From contig NC_056527.1 in the NCBI RefSeq assembly GCF_019175285.1, positions 121,262,382-121,326,381 on the forward strand: a stretch of 64,000 bases of DNA, written 5' to 3'. The notes under the pieces were generated by a model. That model searched no databases. It saw only the letters and a list, made by a program, of their open reading frames with translations, and was not told the origin of the DNA. Positions 43,913 through 57,100 of the stretch are shown here, in pieces. This stretch comes from Sceloporus undulatus (Eukaryota > Chordata > Lepidosauria > Squamata > Phrynosomatidae). The position numbers and the translations under genes are program-made. Within the stretch, counting starts at the first letter, position 1. Each line of letters opens with the position of its first letter.

Positions 43913-44215
43913 AGGGCCTCATTCCCACTTACAAATAAAGCAGTTTATGATCCGAATTGTTGGATCGGTTCGACATCGGAGCGTGGTTCACACCACATTT
44001 GCCCCGATCGCATTTTCTTGCTGCAAAATAAAACAAAACAACCCACTTGTGGTTCACATCGACAAACGAATCGATTCAAAATGGACCCACTCTAGCCGTC
44101 AATTTAAATCGATTCCGATCCACGTCTGGTTCACACTCGCGCAGAATCAATTTATCCAAAAAGACGCAGAACATCAGTGTCAAAAAGGCACGGGTTAAAT
44201 GGATTTGGCGCATGG
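43913..44215. repeat. Probable non-autonomous DNA element
   Basis: GGGCCTCATTCCCACTTACA start and many ATCGATT/GGTTCACA words (GGTTCACACCACATTTGC, GGTTCACATCGACAAACG, GGTTCACACTCGCG). The style is that of MITEs; family not assigned. Nothing nameable in 43260-43900 or 44220-44520. Confidence 0.45.
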
Positions 44216-44528
44216 CACCCCTCTCTGCATTGCTTCAAGTGGTTTTTCAAAACTTGCAGACCTTTTTGCGAACATTTTTCCACAAGAAAATGTTTTGTTT
44301 GCAAATATATTTTGTGGTTGGTTTTTTTTTTTTTTTTTTTTGTTCAAACACAATTTCTGCCAAATTCTGAATTTTTGGAGCTTTAGACATTTCTGAAGTT
44401 ACATTGGAAATAGCTCTGTTGAAAAAAAGCCTTGAGAGCATTACAGGCCACTGGGCTTTTTTTGTTCACAGCAAAATGTCCATCAATTGAGCCCCTTGAG
44501 ATGTATATCCACTTTCTTCTGGTTGGAT

Positions 44529-44534
44529 TTTATT
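44529..44534 (-). other. Poly(A) signal candidate of ARHGAP25
   Basis: AATAAA on the minus strand, about 315 bp after the ARHGAP25 stop codon. Confidence 0.55.
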
Positions 44535-44846
44535 GGGCGCTCCTTAGGTTTTGCTACCTTTGTTCTTGCTTGACTCCACAATTAAAACATGACACAGAAA
44601 TAGCAATTTTACATGTCAAAACCACATGGCTAAAATTCTTACCAATGTCGTATTCTTCCCAACTAGGTTTCCCAGTCTCAGGAAACCCACTTTTCGACCA
44701 GGAAAAGAATATCATTTCCATCCTTACCAACCATGTGTCCCAGTGTGATAATTCTGCAAAGGAAGAGCAGCCACCATGCAATGGCTTGTCAACGTTTCCC
44801 CAAATGGGAAACGGCTGGTTTAGACCCAGAGAGGCAATCCTTCTCT

Positions 44847-45099
44847 TCAGTTTTTTTTTGCGGACTGGATCATGGCCTTCAAAGAGTCCTCTAGAAGCTT
44901 GTTTTTCTTCTCCATGTCATCCCTGGAAGACCTGATCTCCTGAAGCATCCGCTCCAACCCTGCAGATTTACTCCTTTCTTTCTCGGTCTCTTCTTTGAGC
45001 TTCACCACTTTCGCCCAGACTTCGTAGTTTTCCTTTTCAAGGCTGCAAAAGAAACAGAAAAGAGCATCAATAGTCCACTCTAATTAAATGAGGTGCATC

Positions 45100-45142
<43 letters not shown>

Positions 45143-48100
45143 TTATATCCCGCCTCCCCGGTTCAATCGAGGCGGCTTACAGCATAGGCAAAAATACAAT
45201 ATAGAATAAAATCCATTATCCCTCCCTTGCAATTGTGGGGCGCTCTCTCCATCCCAGATGCCCAGTTGCCACCCATCTTATCCTGGGAAGAAAATAGGGG
45301 CACCTTGGCAGAAGATAAGTAAGTAATGAATGGAGATGCTGTTACCCAAATTGCTAGGGTCCCAGGAGGGCACCACAATTGACTTCAATGTGGAAACTTA
45401 CTTAGCTCAACAGGAGGCAGCAAGAGGGCTTTGGGTAACCTTAAACTGGGACTTTCAGCCTATGTATATCGGTTCCAAACTACAAGAACTCCAGAGTTCA
45501 AATGTAGTAAGCAAACCTTCACAAAATTTATTGGGAGAGAGATAGTATGGTTTAGTGGTTTGGGTGTTGGACTAGGATGGAGACCAGGGTTCAAATCTCT
45601 GCCATGGAAACCCATTGGGTGGCACTGGGCACGTCACATACTCTCAGCCCCTTTGTAAACCTTGTTTACAAAACCCTAAGAAAGGATGACCATTTTTGTT
45701 GGCGCCAGAGTATTGTAATGGTTTGAATTTAGGACTGCGACTCTAAGCCCTGCTGAGTAAATCTTGTCAAGGAAACTCTTGAAGAGAGTTGCCATAAGGT
45801 CAACTTGAAGTCACTTTTAGTTTTGGGAAGATTTACTGTGAGGAATTAGGATTTTTTCTGATGCAAATTTGGAACAGGGAGTTGCAAGGATGTCAAGTTT
45901 GAAAGACAAAGAGAACCAGATACCTCCTAATTTGCTCCTCATAGTCTTTTCTCTGTGCCTCCATCTCCTCTTTCAGCTCCACAATCATCTTCCTGAGTAA
46001 TTCAGGGTCTTCTGGATGGCAAACCTTGTCTTCAGGGTCAGGATCTGGATCCGTGGGACCATTTTGCCCAGGACTGACCATTTCGCTCGGCTGAAAATCA
46101 TCTCCTGGTTCCTCGCTTCCTTGAGGCAATGGACCCTCTCCCTCTTGAGTCTGTTTCTTGCTTTCCTGCACAGAACAGGAGGCATCTGACGCTTGAGGGA
46201 AATGCAAGAACTTGGAAAGCCCTTGTGACAATGTCCTCTTGTGTCTACCTCCGGAGGAAATAGGACCGGACTGGACCAGGGAAGATGTCGATGTCCAAAA
46301 GCTGCTATTAAAAATGTCGTTTCTGGCTATGCTTTGGTCCCCTTGGTTGGACGAAACATCCCCAAAACATTTCCGGTTGGGAAGGGTCTGAGTCCTTTTT
46401 CGAGTCTGGCTGTTCCAGGAGTCCATTGCCTCTTTGGGTTGGAGCTCCCCATTATCTTCTGCCAATGGATCTCTCCTGTCAGCCGGTTTGGAGCTGGAAG
46501 ATTCTAGATCGTCTTTCTGAAAGCAAAATTGGAAACTGTATTGATTATTTCATTTACTTCTTGTCTTTATTTGTTCCAATATGGGACCTAGGTAGCATAG
46601 ATAGCTCAAACTCCTACACCACAATGGATCTTTGTGTAAGGAAGCTTACACATCCACAAAATATCAACCAATATAGTTTCACAGGAAGCAACATATTTCA
46701 CCCCCAATCTCCATTTTCTGAGCAAGCCAGTATGGCATAGTAGTTTGAGCATTGGACTACAACTCTGGAGACCAGGGTTCAAATTCCCGCTCAGCCATGG
46801 AAACCCAACTTGAGCAAGTTACACTTTCTCAGCCTCAAATGGAGGCAAAGGCAAACCCCCTTTGGAACAAATCTTGCCAAGAAAACCCTGTGATAGGTTA
46901 GCCTTAGGGGTGCCATAAGTGGGAAATGACTCAAAGGCACTCAACGGCAACCCCTTTTCTGCCCCAAAACATGTTTACTGGGCCAGAAAAAGCACAAATA
47001 GCTTTTCCGCAAAGGCATCTCGAAGTACGACTAGTGCTCAAAACCCGTAGAGAAGATGAGGTTATTGAATGTGGAATGAAACGAGCCAAGAGTTGCATCC
47101 CTAAGGGACACTCACCACTTCCCAGAGGGTCCGAATCTCACCCCTGGATGTGAGTGGCGTTTGCACAGCATCCCAGCCGACCGCGTTTCGTGGCACCGGA
47201 GATTTCTTGGAATCGTTCTTCTGGGGAGGTGGGGAAGGCGCTGTGTCTTTGGAAGGGGGAAAGAGCTTTTCATGCTCACTGATCATGGCTGTCATCACTT
47301 TCTGGATCTGTGGGGTACCTACAAAAAAGGACAACAACACAAGTCCACATTAAAGGGAGAGGGAGAAATTGAGCAGCAACTTTAAGACTAGCTGATTTGT
47401 ATATCAACATGTGGATATCAATTCAATTCCTCTGATATTAATATTAAAGTGATATTAAAGCCTTAGGTTATTAAGCATATCTATATTGTTATGGGAACAG
47501 GATAGACTGTAACAGAATGCAGGAAAATGCAAATCATAACTCTCCTTCCAAGGGATCTCTTGCGCAGTTGCAGAGAGTGCGGCAGAAGTTCTCTTTAATG
47601 CAAACAGGTTGTGCACACTTTGCTACAAAATACAGCACCCCTTTAAGCAACCAGAAGCTCTGAAAAGCCTACTTGAAGAAAGCCATGGCACCTTTCATGA
47701 TGGTCACAGGATCCTCCATCTTGGGCCTGATGAGGTTGACGCCAAAGACGGTCGCCAGGTTCTCCACGCTCATCTTGTTGGTTGTTGAACACAGCTGGAT
47801 TTCATTCAGGAACCTGCCAGAAACCAAGGGCAAAAAAGAAGGAAACAACTACTCTTACAGACTGATAGGATATATATTTAAAACACACACACAACACACA
47901 ACCTCCTAATATTGACTTGTGCAAAGTCTGGAAAAGTACTGTAAAATGTTTTTGAACTACAAGTCTAAAGGAGTTCCATCTCCCTAGATATGTTAGACAG
48001 AATAATCCTTTCATTTCACCATGATCTGGAAAGAGACCCTGAGCTAAGATTCCTGTCTTAGTATCCAAATAGGAAAATATGTTTTCTTTGTCTATCTTTG

Positions 48101-51100
48101 TGTTTGAAGGACCAGCTGTGAGCAACTGTGGCTGGCACTTAATGCATAATGCCATTCCTGGGTGCCAGGGCTTTGCCCCAGAAAACCCCAACCTTGATCT
48201 AGGTGCTTAATGGGGAAACAGGATGCAAGAAACACAAGTGAGAATTGCAACTGAATTTTTGCCATGCAGAGTTCCCAAATTTAAAATGGCCAGCTATGGA
48301 GGAGGCATCCATGAAGAACCTACCTGCAGATATAGCTGAGAAGGTTGTAATTGTCTTGGGGTAAGAGCGCCAGCTGCTTCGCCAACTGTTCATGGCCCTA
48401 GAAGAATATCAAGATGGATTTTCAACGGTCATTAAACATGTGTTGCCAGAATAAAATACCATCATTTGTATTTTGGCTTGTATGGTATTTTAGTGATATA
48501 TCCTGACAGTTGTCTAATTTCTTTGACTAATCTCTTTATAGCTGCCGTTCCAAGTCCATCTGGAATGTGGTCCTCCTTTTCCCTTACTGTCTTCTACATT
48601 ACCAAGAATCATTCTCTTTTCTAGGGAGTCCTGTCTTCTCGTGATATGGCCAAAGTGTAACAGTCACAGTTTAGTCACTTTGACAGCTTGATTCGCACTT
48701 AGACCTATTTATTTGTCTTTTTGGCACTCCAAGCTATCTGCAGAACTCTCCTCCAGCATCACATCTCAAATGAGCTTATTTTCTTCCTATTGGCTTTCTT
48801 TGGTGTCTTTTGGAGCTTTCACAACCATTCATTGAAATGGGAAATACAGTTGTCCTTCTGTAGCCATGGATTCTTTATCCATGGATTCAAGCATTCACAT
48901 CTTGAAAATATTCCAAAAATATACAAACTCCCAAAAGCAAACCTTGATTTTGCCATTTAAATCAGGGACCCATCTTACTATAAGGGAAATATAGGGCAAT
49001 ATGGATTTTGATATCTACGGAGGTCCTGGAACCAAACCCCATTGGATATTTAGGGTTCGCTGTACAACTGTATTGTGTCTTGGCTTATGCTTTTAATGCA
49101 CTCTGTTGAATAGTGCTATCTATGTGCTAAATTTTTCAAACACAATCCAAAATGGCATGCTCCCTCCCCACTTTATCCATCACTCCATGAATACAGACAG
49201 ATCTTGGGGGAAATTTGGAAGTGTGCCATCAATAGAGGATTTCATTGGGCCCATAAGCAGTCAGAGAAGGATAGGTTATCTAATACCTTGGCCTCATCAG
49301 CCGATAGAAGTTGTCCGCACAAAAGGAAGTCTTCGTATTGTGTACAAGGCACAACTGGTTCAGGAAGTTCCCGGAGATAAAGTTTGAGCAAAGAAGCCAC
49401 TGTGTGAACATCAGTATCTCTGCAAAAGGAAAGGATGCATTAGGTGTGCATAGATGGAGAACAAGAATTACATATCCATTTCCTCCTTCTTCATCAGATT
49501 AAAACATAACTTGGGAAAAAGGGACCATTTTTTGGATTACAGTCTCTAGGAAGAAACCGGCTGCCCAGTTGCTGTGCTGAACTTGCCGGAGCCTCCTTCC
49601 ATAACCGTGAGAAAGATGCCACCTACTGGTCAAAGGAGGGCCTCTGTCCGTCGTCAAAGGCGTCCCGCAGCTGCTTCACAAGGTTGTCTTGGCCGGGGAG
49701 CCGGAAGATCCCTTCTTCCTTAAGGCCATGTGTCCTGATGAACTCTGCACATTTCTCAACCAATATGGGAACAGGATGCTGACCAAATCTCTGCTCGTAG
49801 ATCATGGTTTCTACCAGCTGTTGGCCAAAAACCACTGCACCCAAAAAAAGAAGACGTACAAGAGAGAAAAACTAAGATAGGGTCTCAAAATGGTCATATC
49901 CTAGAAATGTAATATTTAAACTTCAGCTTGGAAACAACTACAGTGGGCCCTCCACATTCGCTGGGGTTAGGTTTGCAGGGTCCCAATGAGATAATGCCTC
50001 TCTAGGAATCTCTAGGTCCTCCAGTGCAATTCTGTGGCCAATATTTGGCAGACGCTGACCATAAAATTGCTCTATTATTAGAGAAGTGTCTCCTAGGAAT
50101 CTCTATGTTCTCCAGTGTGAAGAGAATGATGAACATTTGGCAGAGTGACATTGGAGGACCTAGAGGTTTGTAGGACTTTATCACGCGGGAGGCAAGCGCT
50201 TGCATCCTATGACTAAATGGCCATTAAATCCTGTGAATATCCCATGAATATTCCGCAAGAGTGGGATTGTTTTCAAATGACGTTGTGCAACTCTGCCATT
50301 ATTCTGGCATTATCCCATGAATAAGGCAGCTTTTTATTCACGTGAAAATTGAAAAGACTAAATGTTGTTCTTTCCAAATTTATTTTGGAGATTCGTCCAC
50401 AGCTTATTGTCTTCTTTTGCACGTTTTCTTTCCCTACAATTGTCACTGGACTGAAACTCCTATCATCCACAGGCACCATAGCCCATGAGGACTGTAGCCC
50501 AATATTAGTTCCTCAGCCTTGATTTAAACTGAGCTCCTGGGATCCCACAACTCTGTCTCTTCATCCACAGCAGAAAGCACTGCCAGCAGATTTCCGCTTC
50601 TCTCAGTGCATTAGTGCAAAAGGCCATGATTTATAGTTTACTTTCAGGACTTGGCCAGTAGATTTCTCTCACATGCAGAGAGTGAGTCTTGCTGCATTTT
50701 TTCCTGCATTGCTGCAGCATCAGGACTAAGGATGTTTTGCACAGCAAAATCTCGGGGGGGGGGGGGGTTAGATGGGATCCAGAGAAGACAACACCGGTCC
50801 TAAAACTTTCACACACCAAACATGCAAGTTCTCACACAGTCCGATGTATAAGAAAGTGGCAGTACCTGTCCGTCGGGGCAGAGGTTTCCTCTTCCTGAAC
50901 TCCCAGCAAAAGAACATACCTAGAAGCGGAGAGCAGTAACACAGCTCCCAACCCTTCATCTGGAGCCCAGGAGGTCAAAGGATGGGCAGAGAAACCCACT
51001 TTCACCCAACAACTCCTTCTGAAAAGGATTCCAGGAAGGTGGTCCTTCTGATCCTCCTTTACGCCTCTTTCCTCTCTCCAAAGTGGCACCTCTTTTGCAC

Positions 51101-54100
51101 ATGCTTTTCATTCAAGAACCTCAAAAGCCTGGTCAGCTCTTTCTATTTCAGGTCCAGTGGAAAGGAGGAACAGGGAGGGATTGGAGGGCTTGCGCACAAC
51201 AGTCCACTTTACCGAGAGCAATCTGGGCTGCTTTTAGAGAGCCGTCATAAACCTGTCAATGTGCAAGATTAATGGCTTCTTTCCCAGGCTCCTTGCTTCA
51301 CATCTACGGCTCCTTTTCAAGCAGCAAACGTCGACAGGGAAAAAGAATAAGAGCTGCTCCTTTCCATGCCATTTCTTCATTTCTTTGGGCACTCGGTGAA
51401 TAAAAGAGGCCTGTTCCAGGGGGGGGAATTGGGCTGCGTGACCCGAGATTGCTCCTCGCTATGGGCCCCGAAATCACGGCACAGCCTTGAAAGGGGTTTT
51501 GATTCAACCAATTGCGGGGTTCTAATGTATACAGCTCTCTGCAAAAAGTTAACGTGTTCGGTGGCAGAGAAACCAGAGGTTGAAGTTCTCTCCGCTTAAG
51601 TGCCACAGCATCCGTGGTTAAAATCCTGATTGCTCTTAATCCGAAAGCCCCACGCCTGCGATTCATTCAAGGCCCACAACAATGAGTGACTGGTAGATCC
51701 CCTTCTCAATGGACTCTTCATATAAGCGTCTGGGGAAGTCCGGGCCACCTGCCAGTATCAGGAACGTGCGTCTCGGTGGAAACACGTCAGGGCTCCCTTC
51801 TTGTGTAAACCACTACAACGGCCTCTCCTGGCCAGGACTAAACTCATTACAAACCATGTCTTTTCATTTTTAAGGTTCTCAGGGTGCTTCCAGGCTGGTT
51901 TACATAACTGTAAGTTCTCCCAATATGACGCCTTGGGTTTGAAAGTAGCAAAAAAAGCATGCACTCTCATTTAAAGGATAACCAACAGAAGATTTTTTGA
52001 AAGAATGGAGGCTGTTTATGGACTTTTTGAGCAAGAAGTATAGTAATGGTGAAATAATTTGGGGTTGGGGTACTATGGTAGAATTACTGAGGGCATGTTT
52101 ACATCAACAGGAAAATTTATGTTCAGGTTACAACAGTTTGCAGAACCCATAGACTTGTCTACACACACCGAGATGAATTTGAGAGACTTCCTGGGCGAAC
52201 TTGGGCTAGTCACATTCTCTTAGGAAAGCAATGACAAACCTCTGGACAAATCTTACCAAGAAAACCACATAATAAGATCACCAAAACTGCTAGTTTTGCA
52301 TTTCTATGGCTATTCATACAGTCTGATTATAAAGGTTCTTCCTGAGCAACACTTCACTCCATGTATCTGAAGAAAGAGACCAAGTCTATGAAAGCGTATG
52401 CTCAACTTCTTTTGTATAGTTAGTCTGAAAAGTGCCAAAGATCCCTTTGCTTAGGGTCAACCTAAGTTTGACTCAACTTGAAGTCACATAACAAGTTGTT
52501 AACAACATTCTTCTTTACCTCCCAATGAAGATCCCACTGCCCTGCGGAGGAATTTGACCCACTCCTCCATGTCAGTCTGGGAGCTGGCCATCAGGACGCA
52601 GGAGTCTTGCCCAGTTCGACTCTGGTCTCCTGAGATGCCAAAAGGAAGGGAGAGAGAAGGAAAATAAAAGATACATTCAAAGAGCAGGAGAAAATGCCAA
52701 GTATTGATTACTTTCTCTGCTAAGTAATATGTTTTCCCCAACAAGCTTTTATCTCTTTGAGAAGTACGGCAGAAGCTCACTAGAAGAGACTCCCACACCA
52801 TTTCCAAACAGATAAATGCACTTCAATAGAGATAATGGGTGGCATCATGTTCTCAGGGGCTTGCACATGTGTAAGCTCCCTTGCACATGTGGCTGGCCGT
52901 TGCATAACATCTGTCTTCAGCTGAAAGTTTTGGAGGCTGAGCATGTGGTGCCACTGCACATGACACATGCAGACGTTCACTTAGCACTGCCATTGTGCAT
53001 TTCCCATTTCTTTGCATCTGAACAGGGTTCCTCTGTGCTGCACAATACCAAATGAACCTGCTTTTCAGTGCCAGATGTAGCCAAAATTGTTCCAGACCCG
53101 ACTTCTCATCTTTTCGTGCCACTAATTGCAACAAACCTGGGATGATTTCGAAGATAAACTTTCCAACTTCATCCAATGTGGCTCCCACTTCTTTGATGGT
53201 GCTGCCGTGAAGTTGCACCAGACCCTAGGAGCAAAAAGCAGCAACAACTGTGAAACTGCCACTGAAACACAAATTATTATGGCTTGAATTCTATGGGATA
53301 ATCCCAAATAGAGCAGCCAACTGAACCCATAGTAACTCACGGCTCCCAACATATGTTCAAGTTTTTTAATTGAACATTTAACATTCATTCATTTAAAACA
53401 GCATAAACATATGAAACGATCCTACACTGGATCAGGCAGAAGAGGGGGCAAGATTCTCAGAGGATTTTTATATCCATGGCGAGAGGCAGGTAAGAAATAC
53501 TACTACTACTACTACTACTACTAATAATAATAATAATAGTATCTTTGCTTACTGTCTGTACTTGATCGATGGAAGGGCGGTATATAAATAAATTTTTTAT
53601 TATTATTTATTTTACTTAGTAATTTAGCATTTTGCATTGACTACAGAGGTATGTGATCAAAGATGATAGATAGATAGATAGATAGATAGATAGAATTTTG
53701 CACCAACTGTGGTAGTGAGTGTGCAATGGTTGACAGAGAAGCAAAAAGACAGATGTTCTGTGTATTGCTGGCACATTATATATTGCTAACATGGTAGACT
53801 TTGCAAAGTTAGCATCCTACTTGGAGAAGAACACTGGCCTGTTACAGACTGCCAAAATAAAGCTGCTTGGGGTCTCTTTGGAGGCATGCTGTTTAAATGA
53901 TGCATGCATCCTAAGAATCCGGAAGCTGTACCAAAGCTGCCCTCCAGTGCTTAGGAATGGAGTGTGGCTTTGGCGCGACCTCCGGACTCTTAGGACCCAT
54001 GCGTCATTTAAATAGCATACCTCCAAAGAGACTCGAAGCAGCTTTATTTTGGCAGTCTGTAACAGGCCTTTGTGAAACTGAAAGATATAGCTGTGTTGGT

Positions 54101-57100
54101 CTGGAAAATCAGTCTGCAAAGGGATATTTGTAGCACCTCTGAGACTGAAAGAAAGAAGTTGGTTGCATGAGCTTTCCTAGACTTGAGTCTACTATCAACT
54201 CCTCTCTTTCAGTTAGTCTCGAAGGTACTATGAGATCCTTTGGACCCTCGGCAAAGTAACTTACCACTTTCCCACATTAAAGCTGCAGCACCAGCCATTC
54301 TCAGCTATGGGCGTCATAACCAAATATGTGGGGCAAGGACTATGGGGAGAAATGTGTCGCAGCCACAGGAAGCCTTGTGGGCAAAGTCACAGAAGAGAGG
54401 AGGAAAGGTTGAAAGAAACTGGCCAAGGCAGAGCCATGTGGATGTGGGGAAAACTAATGAGAAGAAGAAGTGAAATCAGAAGAGAGGAACCAAATCAAGA
54501 TGTAAAAGGGGGGTGGGGAGTCTGAAACACGGAGGCTTCAACTCAGTTGCAGTGAGTTGTCCTTTCAGGGCATGGTTGCCAAGCTTTTAGAGTTCGCTGC
54601 TCTTGTGCCTAATGCACAAGACAGTTGCTTTTTGGAATTTATACTTTTTTGGAATATTTTCAAGTTGTGAATGCTTGAATCCATGGATAAGAAAATCCAT
54701 GGATAAAGAGGGCCAACTGTATATGAATGAAAGCTTGGAATCTGGGGCAAACGATGATCCAAACTGGTACCAGTTTGCATGCCAAGAATCCAGGTAAAAC
54801 CTGGCTATCCAGGCAATATGGCAACCCTAATCTAGGAGACCCATACAAGAGATGAATCCAGTCATTGTTTGTAGAAAAAGCACAGCCCAATTGCAGTAGG
54901 GAAGAAGGTGACAATAAGAGGATGGGGGCCACATTTGGCCCCAGGGCTTTACTTTGCCGATCCCTCCTCCAGTGTAAGAAGAAAAAGGAGTATAAACAAG
55001 GGGTAGGGATAATGCAATGTGATTGACCCCAAGGAGGAGAGAGAAACTTGAGCATCCAAAAGCAGTGGGGAAAGTGGGATTGCGGAGGATTAACTGGGGC
55101 TGTCAACTGGGGACAGTGGGAGGATGGCGCCTCTCCTGTTACCTGTGGCTTGAGGTCGTCTTCATCCTTGAAGTAATACAGGTGTTGCCCTTTCAAGACA
55201 AAGTACCGCTGCTGCCAGTTTTTGACGATGGAGCGCTGCTTCTTCAACCATCCGGCTTTGAGGGGCCGCTCCAGTGTCTTGGAGGGAAAGAACCACGTGC
55301 CACCGGAGCCCTTTGCTTCGACCGCCATCATGCTCTGAGAGCGAACTAAGGAAGGGGGAAATGGAGTCAACTGGAGCAAAAACGATTCTCGCCAAAGCAA
55401 AGGAACAGCTGGAGCAATGCAGCAAAGACTTAAAGGAGGGATCCCTTGGTCCCCAAGCGCCTTGCAAGCAGAAACAGATCCACCATTGCTTCTCCAAAGC
55501 AAAGCAAAAACGAAGGCGTCGAGAAAGAAAAATGGAGATCTTCTGACAGCTGGGCCCAAGTTGCATTTTTTTATTTTTAAAAGAAAGGAAATGATCAAGA
55601 GATTTGGCCGAATGGACTTCCTTTTTCCTGTGGGGGCGGCATCCTTTTGCAAGCAAGAAAAGAAACCAGAATGGCTCCCCAGGGGCTTTGAGACTTCGAT
55701 ACCGAAAGTGGGGACAAACAACTTTAGCCGGCTTTGGAGCCAAAGCAGCTCCTGGGGAAAAATAAATTGTGATAATACGTTAATATCCAAAACTTATAAA
55801 TACCTGAATGGTTGAGAAACCTCACTGTCAGCCCCTCTTTTGTTCAAAGGGGAACGCAGCGTGTATTATTTCCAATCCTAAAAGCTGTGGTTGATTTGTT
55901 TATGAAGCCTCTGAAGCAACATCCTCTCTGGATGAAAACAGACTCCTTGCATGAAAATAATGAGAGCCAACAACAGTGGCTTGACTGCTGGAGGCTTTCT
56001 TTTTTAATCCAAAACTAATCCCCACTCATTTTGACTGGTAGAAATCAAAGACACAGCCCTGTTAGTTTGGAAAATCAGTCTGCAAAGGGATCTTGTAGCA
56101 CCTTTGGGACTAAATGAGAGAAAAGAAGCCGATAGCATGAGCTTTTGTAGACTTGTGTCTACTTCTTCAGATGCAGGGAGTGGAAGCTGGCTGTGTGTGA
56201 GAAGGACAATTGAAATGCAAAACTTTGCAGCCCTGGAAATGAAGTGACAAGTTCAAGTTTTAACCATGGTTAGTGGAGGACAAAGGCCGGAGGAAGGATG
56301 TTGCCTACAGCCAAGGAGAGTAGATAACCATAGGAATGGATACTGGTAACCAAATAGAGATGTGATGAACTGGTCAAGGGTGTCCTTATGGGATGAAGGG
56401 TTAAATAGTGTTGAAATGTGAGCCGTGTGCCAAGAAACCATTATTTTTGTTCAACCCACGGTTGACAGACTGCAGTTTATGGATATATTCCCATTCTGCC
56501 ACTTCTCTTTCCAACCTTCCTTTGCAGGTCTTTTGTTGGTTCTCCTTGGCCACGGATTCTTTATCCACAGATTCAAGCATCAGCAGATTGAAAATACTCC
56601 CAAAAAAAGGAAACCTTCACTTTGCCATTTTATATAAGGGACACCATTTTACCATGCCACTGTATTTAATAGGGCTTGAGCATCCACAGATTTTGTTATT
56701 TATGAAGGGTCCTGGAACCAAACCCCAGCAGATACTAAGGGCCCACTGAAGTAGTAGTAGTAGTAGTAGTAGTAATACCCTATTATACATAACAGGGTTT
56801 GAGCATCCATGGATTTTGGTATCCATTGAGGGTCCTAGAACCAAATCCCAGTGGACACCAAGAGCCTACTGGGGTAGTAGTAGTAGTAATAGTAATAATA
56901 TCCCATTGTATATAATGGGGTTTGAGCATCTATGGATATTGTTATCCATGGGGGTCCAGGAACCAAACCACAGCGGATACCAAGGGCCCACTGTAGTAGT
57001 AGTAATAGTAATAATAACAATAATACCACATTGTAAATAATAGGGTTTGAGCATCCATGGATTTGTTACCCACAGGAATCCTAGAACCAAACCCTAGTGG

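Noticed and set aside
43773-44198. 141-codon plus-strand open frame
   Set aside because: Covers part of a probable DNA element; no protein family recognised.
49623-49628. In-frame TAG at the end of ARHGAP25 exon 5
   Set aside because: It lies 2 bases past a good donor (CA|GTAGGT); splicing there joins exactly to SFDQDTDVHTV as in the family, so the stop is intronic.
54660-55790. 376-codon minus-strand open frame
   Set aside because: It contains ARHGAP25 exon 2 (55143-55345) but the sequence on both sides is intron that happens to be open; splice sites and homology define the real exon.
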